From: Leifsonia poae
GTDB taxonomy: Bacteria > Actinomycetota > Actinomycetes > Actinomycetales > Microbacteriaceae
Reading direction: 5' to 3'
Assembly: GCF_020009625.1 (NCBI RefSeq)
Contig: NZ_JAIHLP010000002.1
Coordinates: 2,356,001-2,420,000, forward strand
DNA length: 64,000 nucleotides
Within the stretch, counting starts at the first letter, position 1; the number at the start of each line of letters is the position of its first letter. The notes under the pieces were generated by a model. The model searched no databases, was not told the origin of the DNA, and saw only the letters and a program-made list of their open reading frames with translations. Shown here piece after piece: positions 49,465 through 59,048 of the stretch. A program made the position numbers and the translations under genes.

Positions 49465-49707
49465 TCAGCGCCACCGGGTGGTCATGAGGAAGCCGATGAA
49501 GGCGATGCCGAAGCCGACGAGGATGTTCCAGGCTCCGAGAGCGGGGATCGGATACAGGTTCTGGCTCACGTAGAACACGATGATCCACACCAAGCCGAGA
49601 AGCATGAAGCCGAACATCACCGGCTTGAACCAAACGGGGTTGGGCGAATCCTCGCCGGACTGCGCTTCGCTGCGCTCGGGCTTGGTCTTCGTCTTGGTGC
49701 GTGCCAT
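49465..49707 (-). CDS. crgA: Cell division protein CrgA
   Basis: An 80-residue protein with a polar basic N-terminus (MARTKTKTKPERSEAQ) and two helices (PVMFGFMLLGLVWIIVFYV and WNILVGFGIAFIGFLMTT) joined by SQNLYPIPALGA. It is an actinobacterial septum regulator that contacts FtsZ and PBPs. The frame runs on upstream antisense to the sortase gene; the ATG at 49707 was chosen by homology. Divergent from the sortase. Confidence 0.94.
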   Translation of the reverse strand: MARTKTKTKPERSEAQSGEDSPNPVWFKPVMFGFMLLGLVWIIVFYVSQNLYPIPALGAWNILVGFGIAFIGFLMTTRWR

Positions 49708-49830
49708 AGCTCCATAGTGTAGCGGGCGGTGCTGAACGGTCTCGATGCTTCCCGTACCCCACCTTCTCGGGGGAGGCAGCGGCGTGCTCGGCCTGCAGAA
49801 ACTCAGGATGATCCGGGTAGCATTGCCGAT

Positions 49831-50649
49831 GTGACCGAGTCGAACGAGTTCGGGCTTCCGGCTGCGGTCGAAGTCGAGCTGCGGCGACCCCGCACGGGCA
49901 AGCGCGGGGGAAAGAAGAAGCGTCCACCCCGCCGCCCGACGTTCTTCGGTGTGCTGGGCGAACTGCTCATCACGGCAGGCGTCCTCGTTCTGCTCTTCCT
50001 CGGCTGGCAAGTCTGGTGGAACAGCCTGGTTCTCGCTGGGCAGCAGACGAGCGCGGCGAGCACGCAGAGCCAGAAATGGATCGAGCAGGCCAAGAAGAAT
50101 CCGCCACCGGCCAATGTGGACCCGGTGAAACCCCCGGTGATGACCGAGCCGGCCGACTACCAGTCGTTCGCCGTCGTCTACATCCCGCGCCTCGGGCAGG
50201 ACTGGAAGCGGACGATCCGCGAAACGGTGGACACCGAGAAGGTCCTCAACAGCTACGACGCCGGCGTGGGGCACTACAAAGGAACCCAGATGCCCGGCGC
50301 GGTCGGCAACTTCGCCGTCGCCGGGCACGACAGCGGCTGGGGCAACACCTTCATCGACCTCTCGAAACTCCACATCGGAGACCACATCTACGTGCAGACG
50401 GCCGATGGGTGGTACACCTACACCTTCCGCAACTTCGAATTCGTGCAACCGACCGCGGTCACCGTGATCAATCCGGTCCCGGGTCAGCCCGACGCCACGG
50501 CGACAGACCGGCTCATGACCATCACGACGTGCAACCCGCCCTTCCACGCCGGCGAACGACTCATCGCGTACAACGTCTTCACGAACTGGCAGGCCCCGGC
50601 GGATGTGCCGAGCGAGATCGCCGCACAAGTCAACGCGAACGGAGGCTGA
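49831..50649 (+). CDS. Class E sortase
   Basis: GTG start (VTESNEFGLPAAVEVELRRP) gives 272 residues: a basic cytoplasmic lead (KRGGKKKRPPRRP), one membrane helix (LLITAGVLVLLFLGWQVWW) and an extracellular catalytic domain. The triad is His in AVAGHDSGWG, Cys in TITTCNPPF and Arg in GERLIAY. Class E sortases attach surface proteins to the wall or polymerise pili in actinobacteria, typically at LAxTG-type signals. No substrate gene is adjacent. Confidence 0.92.
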   Translation: MTESNEFGLPAAVEVELRRPRTGKRGGKKKRPPRRPTFFGVLGELLITAGVLVLLFLGWQVWWNSLVLAGQQTSAASTQSQKWIEQAKKNPPPANVDPVKPPVMTEPADYQSFAVVYIPRLGQDWKRTIRETVDTEKVLNSYDAGVGHYKGTQMPGAVGNFAVAGHDSGWGNTFIDLSKLHIGDHIYVQTADGWYTYTFRNFEFVQPTAVTVINPVPGQPDATATDRLMTITTCNPPFHAGERLIAYNVFTNWQAPADVPSEIAAQVNANGG

Positions 50650-50652
50650 CCG

Positions 50653-50811
50653 ATGTACGGAAGCTTGTGGCGCATTCTGCCCGGCCCGGTGTGGCTGCGC
50701 ATCCTGATCCTCGTCGTGCTGGTGGCGGCGGTTCTCGTCGCCCTCGTCACCTGGGTGTTCCCGTGGGTGGATTCGCTCTTGGGGCCACAGGAAGGTACCG
50801 TGGGCCCGTGA
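50653..50811 (+). CDS. Small single-pass membrane protein (52 aa)
   Basis: ATG 3 bp after the sortase stop with GGAGG upstream. The product is MYGSLWRILPGPVWLRILIL followed by a long hydrophobic helix and FPWVDSLLGPQEGTVGP. Its stop overlaps the trpG/pabA GTG start (GTGA), so three genes are coupled. Short proteins of this type between sortase and trpG recur in actinobacteria. Function unknown. Confidence 0.8.
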   Translation: MYGSLWRILPGPVWLRILILVVLVAAVLVALVTWVFPWVDSLLGPQEGTVGP

Positions 50812-51446
50812 CCCGGGTACTCGTCATCGACAACTACGACAGCTTCGTCTACACGCTCAACGGCTATCTGCGAGAGCTCGGCGCGACCACGGATGTCGTG
50901 CGCAACGACGACATCCCCGAGTCCGAGCTCGCCGCGCGCCTCGCCGACTACGACGCCGTGCTGATCTCGCCCGGGCCCGGCAAGCCGGCCGACGCGGGCG
51001 TGTCCATCGCCGTCGTGAAACTCGCGCTCGAGACCGGCCAGCCGCTGCTCGGCGTTTGCCTGGGGCATCAGGCCATCGCGGAGGCATTCGGGGGAGTGGT
51101 GACAAACGCCGAAGAGCTGATGCACGGCAAGACATCGCAGGTGAGTCACGACGGGAGCCCCTTCTACGACGGCGTCGCGCAACCCTTCACCGCCACGCGC
51201 TACCACTCCCTCGCGGTCGTCGACGGCACCGTGCCCGACACGCTCGTGGTCACGGCCCGCACGGCCGGTGGCGTGATCATGGGACTGCGGCACCGCGAGG
51301 CTCCGATCTACGGCGTGCAGTTCCACCCGGAGTCCGTCCTCACCGAGGGCGGGTACCGGATGCTCGGCAACTGGCTAGAGGTCGCCGGCCTCGCCGGGGC
51401 GGCCGAGACGGCTCGCGGGCTCAACCCGCTCGTCAAACTCGTCTAG
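50808..51446 (+). CDS. Aminodeoxychorismate/anthranilate synthase component II (glutamine amidotransferase)
   Basis: A 212-residue class I glutamine amidotransferase: TRVLVIDNYDSFVYTLNGYL, nucleophile Cys in GVCLGHQAIAEAFGG, and His/Glu in GVQFHPESVLTEGG. It supplies ammonia for p-aminobenzoate (PabA) or anthranilate (TrpG) synthesis, or both. No component I gene is near. GTG start within the preceding stop. Confidence 0.93.
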   Translation: MTRVLVIDNYDSFVYTLNGYLRELGATTDVVRNDDIPESELAARLADYDAVLISPGPGKPADAGVSIAVVKLALETGQPLLGVCLGHQAIAEAFGGVVTNAEELMHGKTSQVSHDGSPFYDGVAQPFTATRYHSLAVVDGTVPDTLVVTARTAGGVIMGLRHREAPIYGVQFHPESVLTEGGYRMLGNWLEVAGLAGAAETARGLNPLVKLV

Positions 51447-51478
51447 GACTCACGCCGAAGGCCGCCCCCACGACCGGA

Positions 51479-53170
51479 TCAGCCGGTGCAGTAGGTGAGG
51501 TCGACGGTAGAGCCTTGCGGCACATCCCCGACCACGGATTGGGTGTGCACGAGCGGACTGCCCTGAGTGCTGGGACACGTCTTGTCGGGTTGGGGATTCG
51601 CGTTGAGGCCCAACTCGCTGAGGATGCCGGTGGCCGCGGGGATCGACTGCCCGGTGAGATCGGTCACGGTGACCTTGCCGCTCGACACCGTGAGTGCGAT
51701 CGGGTCGCCCTCGTGGGCGAGGCCGGCGCCGGCCGGGTCGGTCTGAATGACGATGTTGGCGCCGATCGTGGCCGAGTTCTGGGTCGTGACCGGGCCCACG
51801 GTCAACCCGGCGGCGGTGATCGCCTGCTTGGCCGCATCCAGAGTCATGTTGTGCACATCGGGAACCGCGATCGTCTTCTTGCCGGTGGAGACGTAGACGG
51901 TGATCGTGTCACCGGTGGCGACGACCGTGCCCGCGCCAGGATCGGTGCGGATGACCTGTCCCTCGGCGTAGGTCGCGCTCGCCTCGGGGGTCTGAGTCCA
52001 CTTGAGCTTCATGCCTTGAAGCAGATCGGTCGCCTTGTCGATCGTCTGACCCGAAAGGCTCGGCACCTCGCGGGAGGTCTCCGGCAGCGTGGTGCTCGGC
52101 GCGAGGCGCAGAACCCAGGCGAGAACGGCCACGACGACGACGGCCATCACGGCGATGCTCGCCCAGACCCAGATGACAGGTGGGCGGCGCTGCGTGCGGG
52201 TCATCGTCTGATCTTCGGCGAGCTGGCGGAACGCGGCCTCGGGGCCGGAAACGGCGGTCGGCGGCGGGCCGAAGAGCGACTCCGACAGCGGATCGGGCGT
52301 CTTGTGCAGCGGAACCTTGCCGGCGGCGGCGGTCTCCAGATCTGCACGGAAGTCGGCCACGGACTGGTAGCGCTCGAAGCGATCCTTCGTCATCGCCTGA
52401 GCGACCACGACATCCAGGGCCGGGGAGACCTTGGGATTGATGCTGCTCGGCGCGACCGCGGCCTCGCTCACGTGCTGATACGCCACGGCTACCGGGGTGT
52501 CGCCACGGAACGGCGGACGACCGGTGAGCATTTCGAAGAGCACGACGCCGGTCGAGTAGAGGTCGGTGCGCGCATCCACCGACTCGCCCTTCGCCTGCTC
52601 CGGCGAGAAGTAGCTCGCGGTGCCGAGGATGGCGGTGGTCTGGGCGACGGTGGCCGACGAGTCGCTGATCGCGCGGGCGATGCCGAAATCCATCACCTTG
52701 ACCTGGCCGGCCTTGGTGATCATCACGTTGCCCGGCTTGATATCGCGGTGCACGACGCCGGCTCGGTGAGAGTATTCGAGGGCGGTGAGGATGCCCTCGG
52801 TGATGCGAACGGCCTCGCTGATCTCGAGCGGGCCCTTCTTGATCAGGTCTTTCAGCAGCACGCCGTCCACGTACTCCATCACGATGAACGGGAGTTGTGC
52901 CTCACGGCCGTTCGGCTCGCGGACTGTCTCTTCGCCGGCGTCGAAGACGCGCACGATCGTGGGATGCGCCATGCGGGCGGCCGCCTGGGCCTCTTGCCGG
53001 AAGCGCGTGCGGAAGGCCGGATCGGTGGCCAGCGATGGCTTCAGCAGCTTGATCGCGACCGTGCGGCCGAGCCGCGAATCGGTGCCGCGATGCACATCGG
53101 ACATGCCGCCGCGACCGATGAGTTCGCCCACTTGATATCGGCCTGCGAGCAGGCGGCTATCTGGGCTCAA
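51479..53170 (-). CDS. pknB: Ser/Thr protein kinase PknB with PASTA domains
   Basis: TTG start with AAGGAG 6 bp upstream gives 563 residues (LSPDSRLLAGRYQVGELIG). Kinase domain about 10-275 with catalytic HRDIKPGNVM, DFGIARA and the activation-loop end GTASYFSPEQA. One membrane helix (VWASIAVMAVVVVAVLAWVL) leads to three PASTA repeats that sense muropeptides or lipid II. The last repeat has a Cys pair (DKTCPSTQ, DLTYCTG). Last gene of the cell-wall signalling cluster. Mycobacterial PknB has four PASTA repeats. Confidence 0.95.
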   Translation of the reverse strand: MSPDSRLLAGRYQVGELIGRGGMSDVHRGTDSRLGRTVAIKLLKPSLATDPAFRTRFRQEAQAAARMAHPTIVRVFDAGEETVREPNGREAQLPFIVMEYVDGVLLKDLIKKGPLEISEAVRITEGILTALEYSHRAGVVHRDIKPGNVMITKAGQVKVMDFGIARAISDSSATVAQTTAILGTASYFSPEQAKGESVDARTDLYSTGVVLFEMLTGRPPFRGDTPVAVAYQHVSEAAVAPSSINPKVSPALDVVVAQAMTKDRFERYQSVADFRADLETAAAGKVPLHKTPDPLSESLFGPPPTAVSGPEAAFRQLAEDQTMTRTQRRPPVIWVWASIAVMAVVVVAVLAWVLRLAPSTTLPETSREVPSLSGQTIDKATDLLQGMKLKWTQTPEASATYAEGQVIRTDPGAGTVVATGDTITVYVSTGKKTIAVPDVHNMTLDAAKQAITAAGLTVGPVTTQNSATIGANIVIQTDPAGAGLAHEGDPIALTVSSGKVTVTDLTGQSIPAATGILSELGLNANPQPDKTCPSTQGSPLVHTQSVVGDVPQGSTVDLTYCTG

Positions 53171-53249
53171 GACGAACTCCTTCTGGTGGGACTGCGGATA
53201 GTGTAGCCGGGGCTGACTGAATGTCTCCTTGTGGCCTCGGCGGGCAACG

Positions 53250-54959
53250 CTAGTTGCCGCCGGTGCCGCCGCCGCTGGACTGGTCTTCGACGACGTAGTC
53301 GACCGTGGGCGACTGCGCCGACTCGACAGACTCACCGCAGAAGATCGTGTACGAGAGCTTGTACGTTGCAGCCGTCGTCGGCGACCAGGTGGTCGTCGTC
53401 GCGTTGACCGGTGTCTGCTGTGCGCCGTTCACGTAGAGGCTGCGACCGACGAGCTTCTGACCGGCCGGGCAGGTGGCCGACCCGAAGGTGATCGTGACCG
53501 GGGTGGCCGGGTTGGTCAGAGGCAGCGGGGTGGTCGGGTTCGCAGCGACGGTGTCGGTCGGGGTGGGAACGGGCGCTACCGGTCCCCAAACCTTCACCGT
53601 GATCATCGATCCCTTCGGAACCGGTCCGGTGGGGTTCACGGAGTAGACCGTGTTGACCTGGGCGTTCGTCGTCGCGGCATTGCCGGGCTGCACATTGGCG
53701 CTCATGCCGAGATCCTGGAGCTTCTGCCGTGCGGCATCCGCGGTGAGACCGTCGAAGTCGGCCTCGTTGATCGGAACCGTGTTGCTCGTGGGAGTGGGAG
53801 CCGGTGAGGACGGCGTCGGACTGGGCGCGCTCGATGAGGCGGGCGGCGACGAAGACGCCGGCGCATTCTTGTTGGGCTGGGCGACGAGCGCGATGATCGT
53901 TCCGATCAGCACGAGCGCGAGCAGCGCGATGAGGGCGATGAGCGGCCAGGTCCAGGGGCTGCGCTTCTTCGTCGTTGTCGAGGCCTGGGCTTCTTCGTCT
54001 TCGGCGTCGCCGGTGGCGGCGGGGAGGATGGTCGTGGCCTGGGTGGCCCCGCTCGGCGACGACGGCAGGAGCACTGTGGCGGATCCGGTGAGACCCGCCC
54101 CGCCGAGAATCGCGGGCACCGAGGCGGCCGCAGCCTGCACATCCCCGCGACGCAACGCCTGAGCGGCGCGGGCGAGGTGCGCGGCCGAAGCCGGCCGGTC
54201 GGCCGGGTTCTTCGCGATGCAGGCGAAGACGAGGTTGCGCACCGGCTCGGCCACAGTGGCCGGCAGTTCAGGCGGAGCCTCGTTGATCTGCGCCATGGCG
54301 ATCGCCACCTGCGACTCGCCGGTGAACGGCCGGCGGCCGGCCAGGCATTCGTACGCCACGATCCCGAGCGAGTAGATGTCGGTGGTCGGCGACGCGGGAT
54401 GCCCCGACGCCTGTTCGGGCGAGAGGTACTGCACGGTGCCCATGACCTGACCGGTAGCGGTGAGCGGAACCTGGTCGGCGATGCGGGCGATGCCGAAGTC
54501 GGTGATCTTGACCCGGCCGTCGGGCGTGATGAGGAGGTTGCCCGGCTTGATGTCGCGGTGCACGAGCCCGGCGGCGTGGGCGGCGTGCAGTGCGGCGGCG
54601 GTCTGGGCGACGATGTCGAGCGTCTTGTCGGTGCTGAGGACATGCTCGCGTTCAAGGATGGTGGAGAGAGCCTCGCCGGGGACGAGCTCCATCACGAGGA
54701 AGGCGCTGCCCTCCTCCTCGCCGTAGTCGAAGACGTTGGCGATGCCCTCATGGTTGACGAGGGCGGCGTGCCGAGCCTCGGCACGGAAGCGCTCGAGGAA
54801 CCCGGGGTCGCCCAGGTACTCGTCTTTCAAGATCTTGATCGCGACGGTGCGCCCGATCACGAGGTCGGTGGCCTGCCAGACCTCGCCCATGCCGCCGATC
54901 GCGATCCGCGACTGCAGCTCGTAACGTCCCCCGAAGGTGAGCCCTGCTGTGGGTCTCAT
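53250..54959 (-). CDS. pknA: Ser/Thr protein kinase PknA-type with extracellular domain
   Basis: A 569-residue kinase. ATP site RYELQSRIAIGGMGEVWQA, catalytic HRDIKPGNLLI, DFGIARI, GTVQYLSPEQA. After a membrane helix (LIALIALLALVLIGTIIALV) comes a Pro/Ser/Thr hinge. One PASTA-like repeat follows (FDGLTADAARQKLQDLGMSA), then a C-terminal beta-type domain with two Cys (SATCPAGQ, YTIFCGES) and a Gly-rich end. Mycobacterial PknA has almost no outer part, so this version is enlarged. Start overlaps the pbpA stop (ATGA). Confidence 0.93.
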   Translation of the reverse strand: MRPTAGLTFGGRYELQSRIAIGGMGEVWQATDLVIGRTVAIKILKDEYLGDPGFLERFRAEARHAALVNHEGIANVFDYGEEEGSAFLVMELVPGEALSTILEREHVLSTDKTLDIVAQTAAALHAAHAAGLVHRDIKPGNLLITPDGRVKITDFGIARIADQVPLTATGQVMGTVQYLSPEQASGHPASPTTDIYSLGIVAYECLAGRRPFTGESQVAIAMAQINEAPPELPATVAEPVRNLVFACIAKNPADRPASAAHLARAAQALRRGDVQAAAASVPAILGGAGLTGSATVLLPSSPSGATQATTILPAATGDAEDEEAQASTTTKKRSPWTWPLIALIALLALVLIGTIIALVAQPNKNAPASSSPPASSSAPSPTPSSPAPTPTSNTVPINEADFDGLTADAARQKLQDLGMSANVQPGNAATTNAQVNTVYSVNPTGPVPKGSMITVKVWGPVAPVPTPTDTVAANPTTPLPLTNPATPVTITFGSATCPAGQKLVGRSLYVNGAQQTPVNATTTTWSPTTAATYKLSYTIFCGESVESAQSPTVDYVVEDQSSGGGTGGN

Positions 54960-56410
54960 TTATTCAGCACCGCCTCTAGTACTTTTTTCGCGATCGGAGC
55001 GGCGATGGAGTTACCCGTGCCGTTCTGACCTTGTCCACCGCCATTTTCAACAACTACCGCCACAGCGAACTGAGGATCGTTGGCCGGAGCGAAACCCGTG
55101 AACCACAGCGTGTAAGGATCGTTCGCGCCGTTCTGCGCGGTTCCCGTCTTTCCGCCGACCGTGACCCCGTCTATTCTTGCATTGCTCGCCACGCCGTGAT
55201 CGACGCCGTCGACCATCATCTGCTTGATCGTGTCGGCGTTCTGCTGGCTCAGGGCCTGATCGAGTTCTTTGGGCTGGAAACTCTCCAGCGTCTGCAGGTC
55301 GGACGAGCGGATCGAGTCGACGAGGTTGGGGTACATCACCTTGCCGCCGTTGGCGATTCCGGCGGAGACCATGGCCATCTGCAGCGGGGTGGCGCGGTCG
55401 TCGTACTGTCCGAAGGCGCCCTGCGCACGCTGCGCGTCGTCGGTGTAAAGCGGGTAGACGCTCTTCTCGACCGGGATCGGGATGCTCAGCGACTTGTTGA
55501 AGCCGAACTTCTCTGCCTGCGCGTGGATCGTCTCCGGGTCCATCTGGATGCCGAGCTCGGCGAACGGGATGTTGCAGGAGAGGATCTGCGCCGTCGCGAT
55601 GGAGACGGTCGCTCCCGGGCCGCAGGTGCTGAAGTTGTCGTTCTTCACGACGGTGCTCGAACCCGGCAGCTCCAGCGAGGAGAGGTTCGGCAGCTGGCTG
55701 TCTTTCGTGTACTTGCCGCTGCCGAACGCGGCCGCGCTCATCACGGGCTTGAACGTGGAGCCCGGTGGGTTCAGGTTGCCGCCGATCGTGCGGTTGATGA
55801 GCGGATCGCCGGAGGCGTCGAGAAGCTCCTGGTAGAGGGCGTTGACCTTCGTCGTGTCATGCGACGCGAGCGCATTGGGATCGAAGTCGGGTTTGGACAC
55901 CATCGCCAGGATGCGCCCGGTCTTCGGTTCGAGCAGCACCACGGCACCCTGGTAGTCGCCGAGAGCGTCGTATGCCGCCTTCTGAGCCACCGGGTCGATC
56001 GTCGTCTCGACGGAGGCCCCCTGCGGATTCTTGCCGGTGAGTATCGCGTTGACGCGGTCGAAGAACTGGGAGTTCGATGACCCGCTGAGTTTGTCGTTGA
56101 GGGCGCCCTCCAAGCCGGTCGCTTCGCCGTTGATCGGGAAGAAGCCGGTGACCGAGGAGTAGAGCGGGCCGTTGCTGTAGACGCGCTGGAACTTGTAGAC
56201 GTCGGTGGTGGGCACCGACTGGGCCACAGGCTGGCCGGCCACCAGGATGGCGCCGCGTTGCTGAGAGTAGCTGTCGTTGCGCGCCCTGCTGTTGCGCGCA
56301 TCCGCCGTGAGGGAGTCGGCCTGGAAGACCTGCAGGATCGATGTGGAGACGAGCAGCGCCAGGAACATGGCGAGCACGATCGTGCTGACGCGTTTGATCT
56401 CGCGATTCAC
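54956..56410 (-). CDS. pbpA: Penicillin-binding protein (transpeptidase) PbpA
   Basis: A 484-residue class B PBP: one N-terminal helix (VSTIVLAMFLALLVSTSILQVF), a dimerisation part, and the transpeptidase with SxxK in GSTFKPVMSA, SxN in LSCNIPF and GGKTGTAQ. It crosslinks peptidoglycan with the RodA-type polymerase encoded just upstream. GTG start directly after the rodA stop. Matches mycobacterial PbpA in position. Confidence 0.95.
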   Translation of the reverse strand: MNREIKRVSTIVLAMFLALLVSTSILQVFQADSLTADARNSRARNDSYSQQRGAILVAGQPVAQSVPTTDVYKFQRVYSNGPLYSSVTGFFPINGEATGLEGALNDKLSGSSNSQFFDRVNAILTGKNPQGASVETTIDPVAQKAAYDALGDYQGAVVLLEPKTGRILAMVSKPDFDPNALASHDTTKVNALYQELLDASGDPLINRTIGGNLNPPGSTFKPVMSAAAFGSGKYTKDSQLPNLSSLELPGSSTVVKNDNFSTCGPGATVSIATAQILSCNIPFAELGIQMDPETIHAQAEKFGFNKSLSIPIPVEKSVYPLYTDDAQRAQGAFGQYDDRATPLQMAMVSAGIANGGKVMYPNLVDSIRSSDLQTLESFQPKELDQALSQQNADTIKQMMVDGVDHGVASNARIDGVTVGGKTGTAQNGANDPYTLWFTGFAPANDPQFAVAVVVENGGGQGQNGTGNSIAAPIAKKVLEAVLNK

Positions 56411-57808
56411 TCAGCTCACCACCAGTCGGGGTTGGTTTCGAACGGTGTCGGACAGGCGCAGCAGGAGCGCCACGATGACCCAGTTGGCCACCAGGGAGGA
56501 CCCGCCTGCGGCGAGGAACGGGGTGGTGAGCCCGGTGAGCGGGATCACGCGGGTGACCCCGCCGATCACGATGAAGCACTGCAGTGCGACCGTGAATGAG
56601 AGCCCGACGGCGAGGAGCTTGCCGAAGTCGTCTTGGCCGGCGAAACCGATCCGCAGACCCCGGGCGACGAACAGCAGGTAGAGCGCGAAGATCGCGAATA
56701 GGCCAGCGAGGCCGAGCTCCTCGCCGATGCTCGCGATGATGTAGTCGCTCTGCGACACGGGGGTGATCCATGGCTGCCCCTGCCCGAGACCGGTGCCGAT
56801 GAGTCCGCCGTGCGCCAGACCGAACAGGCCCTGAACCAGCTGGAAGCTGCCGCCCTGCTCGTCGTAGACGTGCTGGGCGAAAGGGTTGAGCCAATTCTGG
56901 AAGCGATCGTTGACGTACGGCAGCACCTGACTGGCCACCACGGCGCCACCGACGATGAGCAGCGAACCGAGGATCACCCAACTGACCCGAGCGGTGGCCA
57001 CGTAGATCATCACAAGGAACAGTCCGAAGATGAGGAGGCCGGTGCCGAGGTCGCGCTGGAAGACGATGACGGCCATCGACATCAGCCAGATGATGAGGAT
57101 GGGGCCCAGGTCGCGCACGCGCGGGAACCGCATCCCGAGGAACTTCTTGCCCACCATCGCGAGCGAGTCGCGGCGCTGCACGAGGTACCCGGCGAAGAAG
57201 ATGGCCAGGCAGAGCTTGGCGATCTCACCCGGCTGGAAGCTGAACGGGCCGATGCCGATCCAGACGCGGGCACCGGAGATGGTCTTGCCGATGCCGGGCA
57301 GCATCGGCAGCAGCAGCAGGAGCAGGGCCGCCAGCCCGAAGATGTAGGTGTAGCGCTGCAGCACGCGGTGGTTGCGGATGACCATGATCACGACGATCGC
57401 GCAGATGATCGCGATGGCACTCCACACGATCTGGCGCACACCGGCGCTGTCCCAGCCGCTGTAGCCGAAATGGATGTCGATGCGGTAGATCTCGGCGATG
57501 CCGATACCGTTCAGCACCGTGGCGATGGGGAGCAGGAACGGGTCGGCCTGGGGGGCGACGAAGCGGAGGGCGACGTGCATCCCGATAACGAGCACCGAGA
57601 GCCCGGCCCCGAGGTAGAGCAGCGTGAGGTCGACATGTCCGATGGCCCCGAGCTGCACCAGCACCACGGCGATGGCGTTGATGGCGCAGGCCGCGACGAG
57701 GAGGACGAGCTCCAGGTTGCGCTGCTTGGCGGGCAGGCGCAGCCGTTTGACCGTGCCGGTGGCCGGTCGAGTCGAGTCGATCACCGCGTTCTCACTTCTT
57801 GCTGGCAT
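56411..57808 (-). CDS. rodA: SEDS peptidoglycan glycosyltransferase (RodA/FtsW)
   Basis: A 465-residue membrane protein with about 12 helices. SEDS motifs include FSFQPGEIAKLCLAIFFAGYL, FQRDLGTGLLIFGLFLVMI and GLAHGGLIGTGLGQGQPW. It polymerises lipid II and pairs with PbpA. The ATG start overlaps the phosphatase gene by 17 bp; a GTG 24 bp later, just past that stop, is an alternative. Confidence 0.94.
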   Translation of the reverse strand: MPARSENAVIDSTRPATGTVKRLRLPAKQRNLELVLLVAACAINAIAVVLVQLGAIGHVDLTLLYLGAGLSVLVIGMHVALRFVAPQADPFLLPIATVLNGIGIAEIYRIDIHFGYSGWDSAGVRQIVWSAIAIICAIVVIMVIRNHRVLQRYTYIFGLAALLLLLLPMLPGIGKTISGARVWIGIGPFSFQPGEIAKLCLAIFFAGYLVQRRDSLAMVGKKFLGMRFPRVRDLGPILIIWLMSMAVIVFQRDLGTGLLIFGLFLVMIYVATARVSWVILGSLLIVGGAVVASQVLPYVNDRFQNWLNPFAQHVYDEQGGSFQLVQGLFGLAHGGLIGTGLGQGQPWITPVSQSDYIIASIGEELGLAGLFAIFALYLLFVARGLRIGFAGQDDFGKLLAVGLSFTVALQCFIVIGGVTRVIPLTGLTTPFLAAGGSSLVANWVIVALLLRLSDTVRNQPRLVVS

Positions 57809-59045
57809 CGCTCAGCTGTTCCACGATCGATCGCGCCGATTGCAGCGTGTCGGCGTTGATGGTCTGTTCCACGAGCTGTTTGTCGTACGACGGGAGGTTG
57901 TCGAGCCTCACGCTCGACTCCTCATACACATGGGAGAGGCTGATCGGCCCCAGGCTCTGCTGCACACCCTGGAACACGGCGACGTTCCCCGACGGCGAGG
58001 CGCCGACGAAGTAGCGCGACTGCGTCCACTCGTACCCGAAGAGGGCGGCGAGGGCGATCGCCACCACGAGAACGATCACCCCGATCAGCCAGGTGAGCTT
58101 GCGGCGGCGCACGCGGCGCTGGTCTTCTTCGATGAGCTCGTCGAGGTAGTCCTCCGACTGCGGCTCAAAGTGCGTGGGTCCGGTGGCGGGCCGGATGGGG
58201 TGCAGTCGCAGCGAGGGCAGTCGCGTCGTGCGCGACGTGGGTTTGGCCTCGCCGCCGAAAGCCAGCGGTGCCGAGGCCGAGCCGACGGTGATCGGGTCTT
58301 TCATGACCTCGCCGGGGGCGACATCCGCGACATCGAGCAGCACGATCGTGACGTTGTCGGGCGCACCGGCGTCGAGGCTGAGCCGGACCATCTTCTCGGC
58401 GACCTGGCGGGGGGCGTCGCGGGAGGCGAGTGCGGCCTGAAGCTCGTCGTGTTTGACGACGCCGCTCAGCCCGTCGGAGCAGATGAGCCAACGGTCGCCC
58501 GGCCGGGTGTCGAGGGTCCACGTGTCGATCTCGGGGGAGGCGTCGACGTCACCGAGCACGCGCATCAGCACCGAGCGGCGCGGGTGCACCATCGCCTCTT
58601 CTTCGGTGATGCGCCCGCTGTCGACCAGGCGCTGCACGAACGTGTGGTCGGTGGAGACCTGCTTCAATGCGCCGTCGCGGAACAGGTAGATGCGGGAGTC
58701 GCCGATGTGGGCGAGCGCGATCTGATCGCCGACGCGGATGAGGGCGCTCACGGTCGTCCCCATGCCGGTGAGTTCCGGATGCTCGAACACCGTCTCGGCG
58801 AGCAGTGAGTTGGCCGCGATCAGTGCCGACTGCAGGGCGAACTCCGCCTCCGAGGCGGAGGCGTACTCCTTGTCGGCCTCGCGGATGCGGGTGACGGCGA
58901 TCGCCGACGCGACGTCACCGCCGGCGTGGCCGCCCATCCCGTCGGCGACGACGAACAGGTCGCGCCCGGCATAGCCGGAGTCCTGGTTGTTCGCGCGGAT
59001 CTTGCCGATGTGTGAGACGGCCGCCGCCCGGTTCGGAGCTGCCAC
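57792..59045 (-). CDS. pstP: PP2C-type Ser/Thr phosphatase PstP
   Basis: A 417-residue phosphatase that reverses PknA/PknB phosphorylation. Metal-binding residues in DSGYAGRDLFVVADGMGGHAGG, LAHIGDSRIYLFRDG, ICSDGLSGVV and GAPDNVTIVLLDV. A cytoplasmic linker follows, then a membrane helix (WLIGVIVLVVAIALAALFGYEW) and a small outer domain. It is 3 bp after the fhaB gene. Confidence 0.95.
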   Translation of the reverse strand: MAAPNRAAAVSHIGKIRANNQDSGYAGRDLFVVADGMGGHAGGDVASAIAVTRIREADKEYASASEAEFALQSALIAANSLLAETVFEHPELTGMGTTVSALIRVGDQIALAHIGDSRIYLFRDGALKQVSTDHTFVQRLVDSGRITEEEAMVHPRRSVLMRVLGDVDASPEIDTWTLDTRPGDRWLICSDGLSGVVKHDELQAALASRDAPRQVAEKMVRLSLDAGAPDNVTIVLLDVADVAPGEVMKDPITVGSASAPLAFGGEAKPTSRTTRLPSLRLHPIRPATGPTHFEPQSEDYLDELIEEDQRRVRRRKLTWLIGVIVLVVAIALAALFGYEWTQSRYFVGASPSGNVAVFQGVQQSLGPISLSHVYEESSVRLDNLPSYDKQLVEQTINADTLQSARSIVEQLSDASKK

Positions 59046-59048
59046 GGC

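Noticed and set aside
51056..53206. 716-residue plus-strand ORF opposite pknB
   Set aside because: Begins within trpG/pabA in another frame and follows pknB antisense; no protein family pattern.
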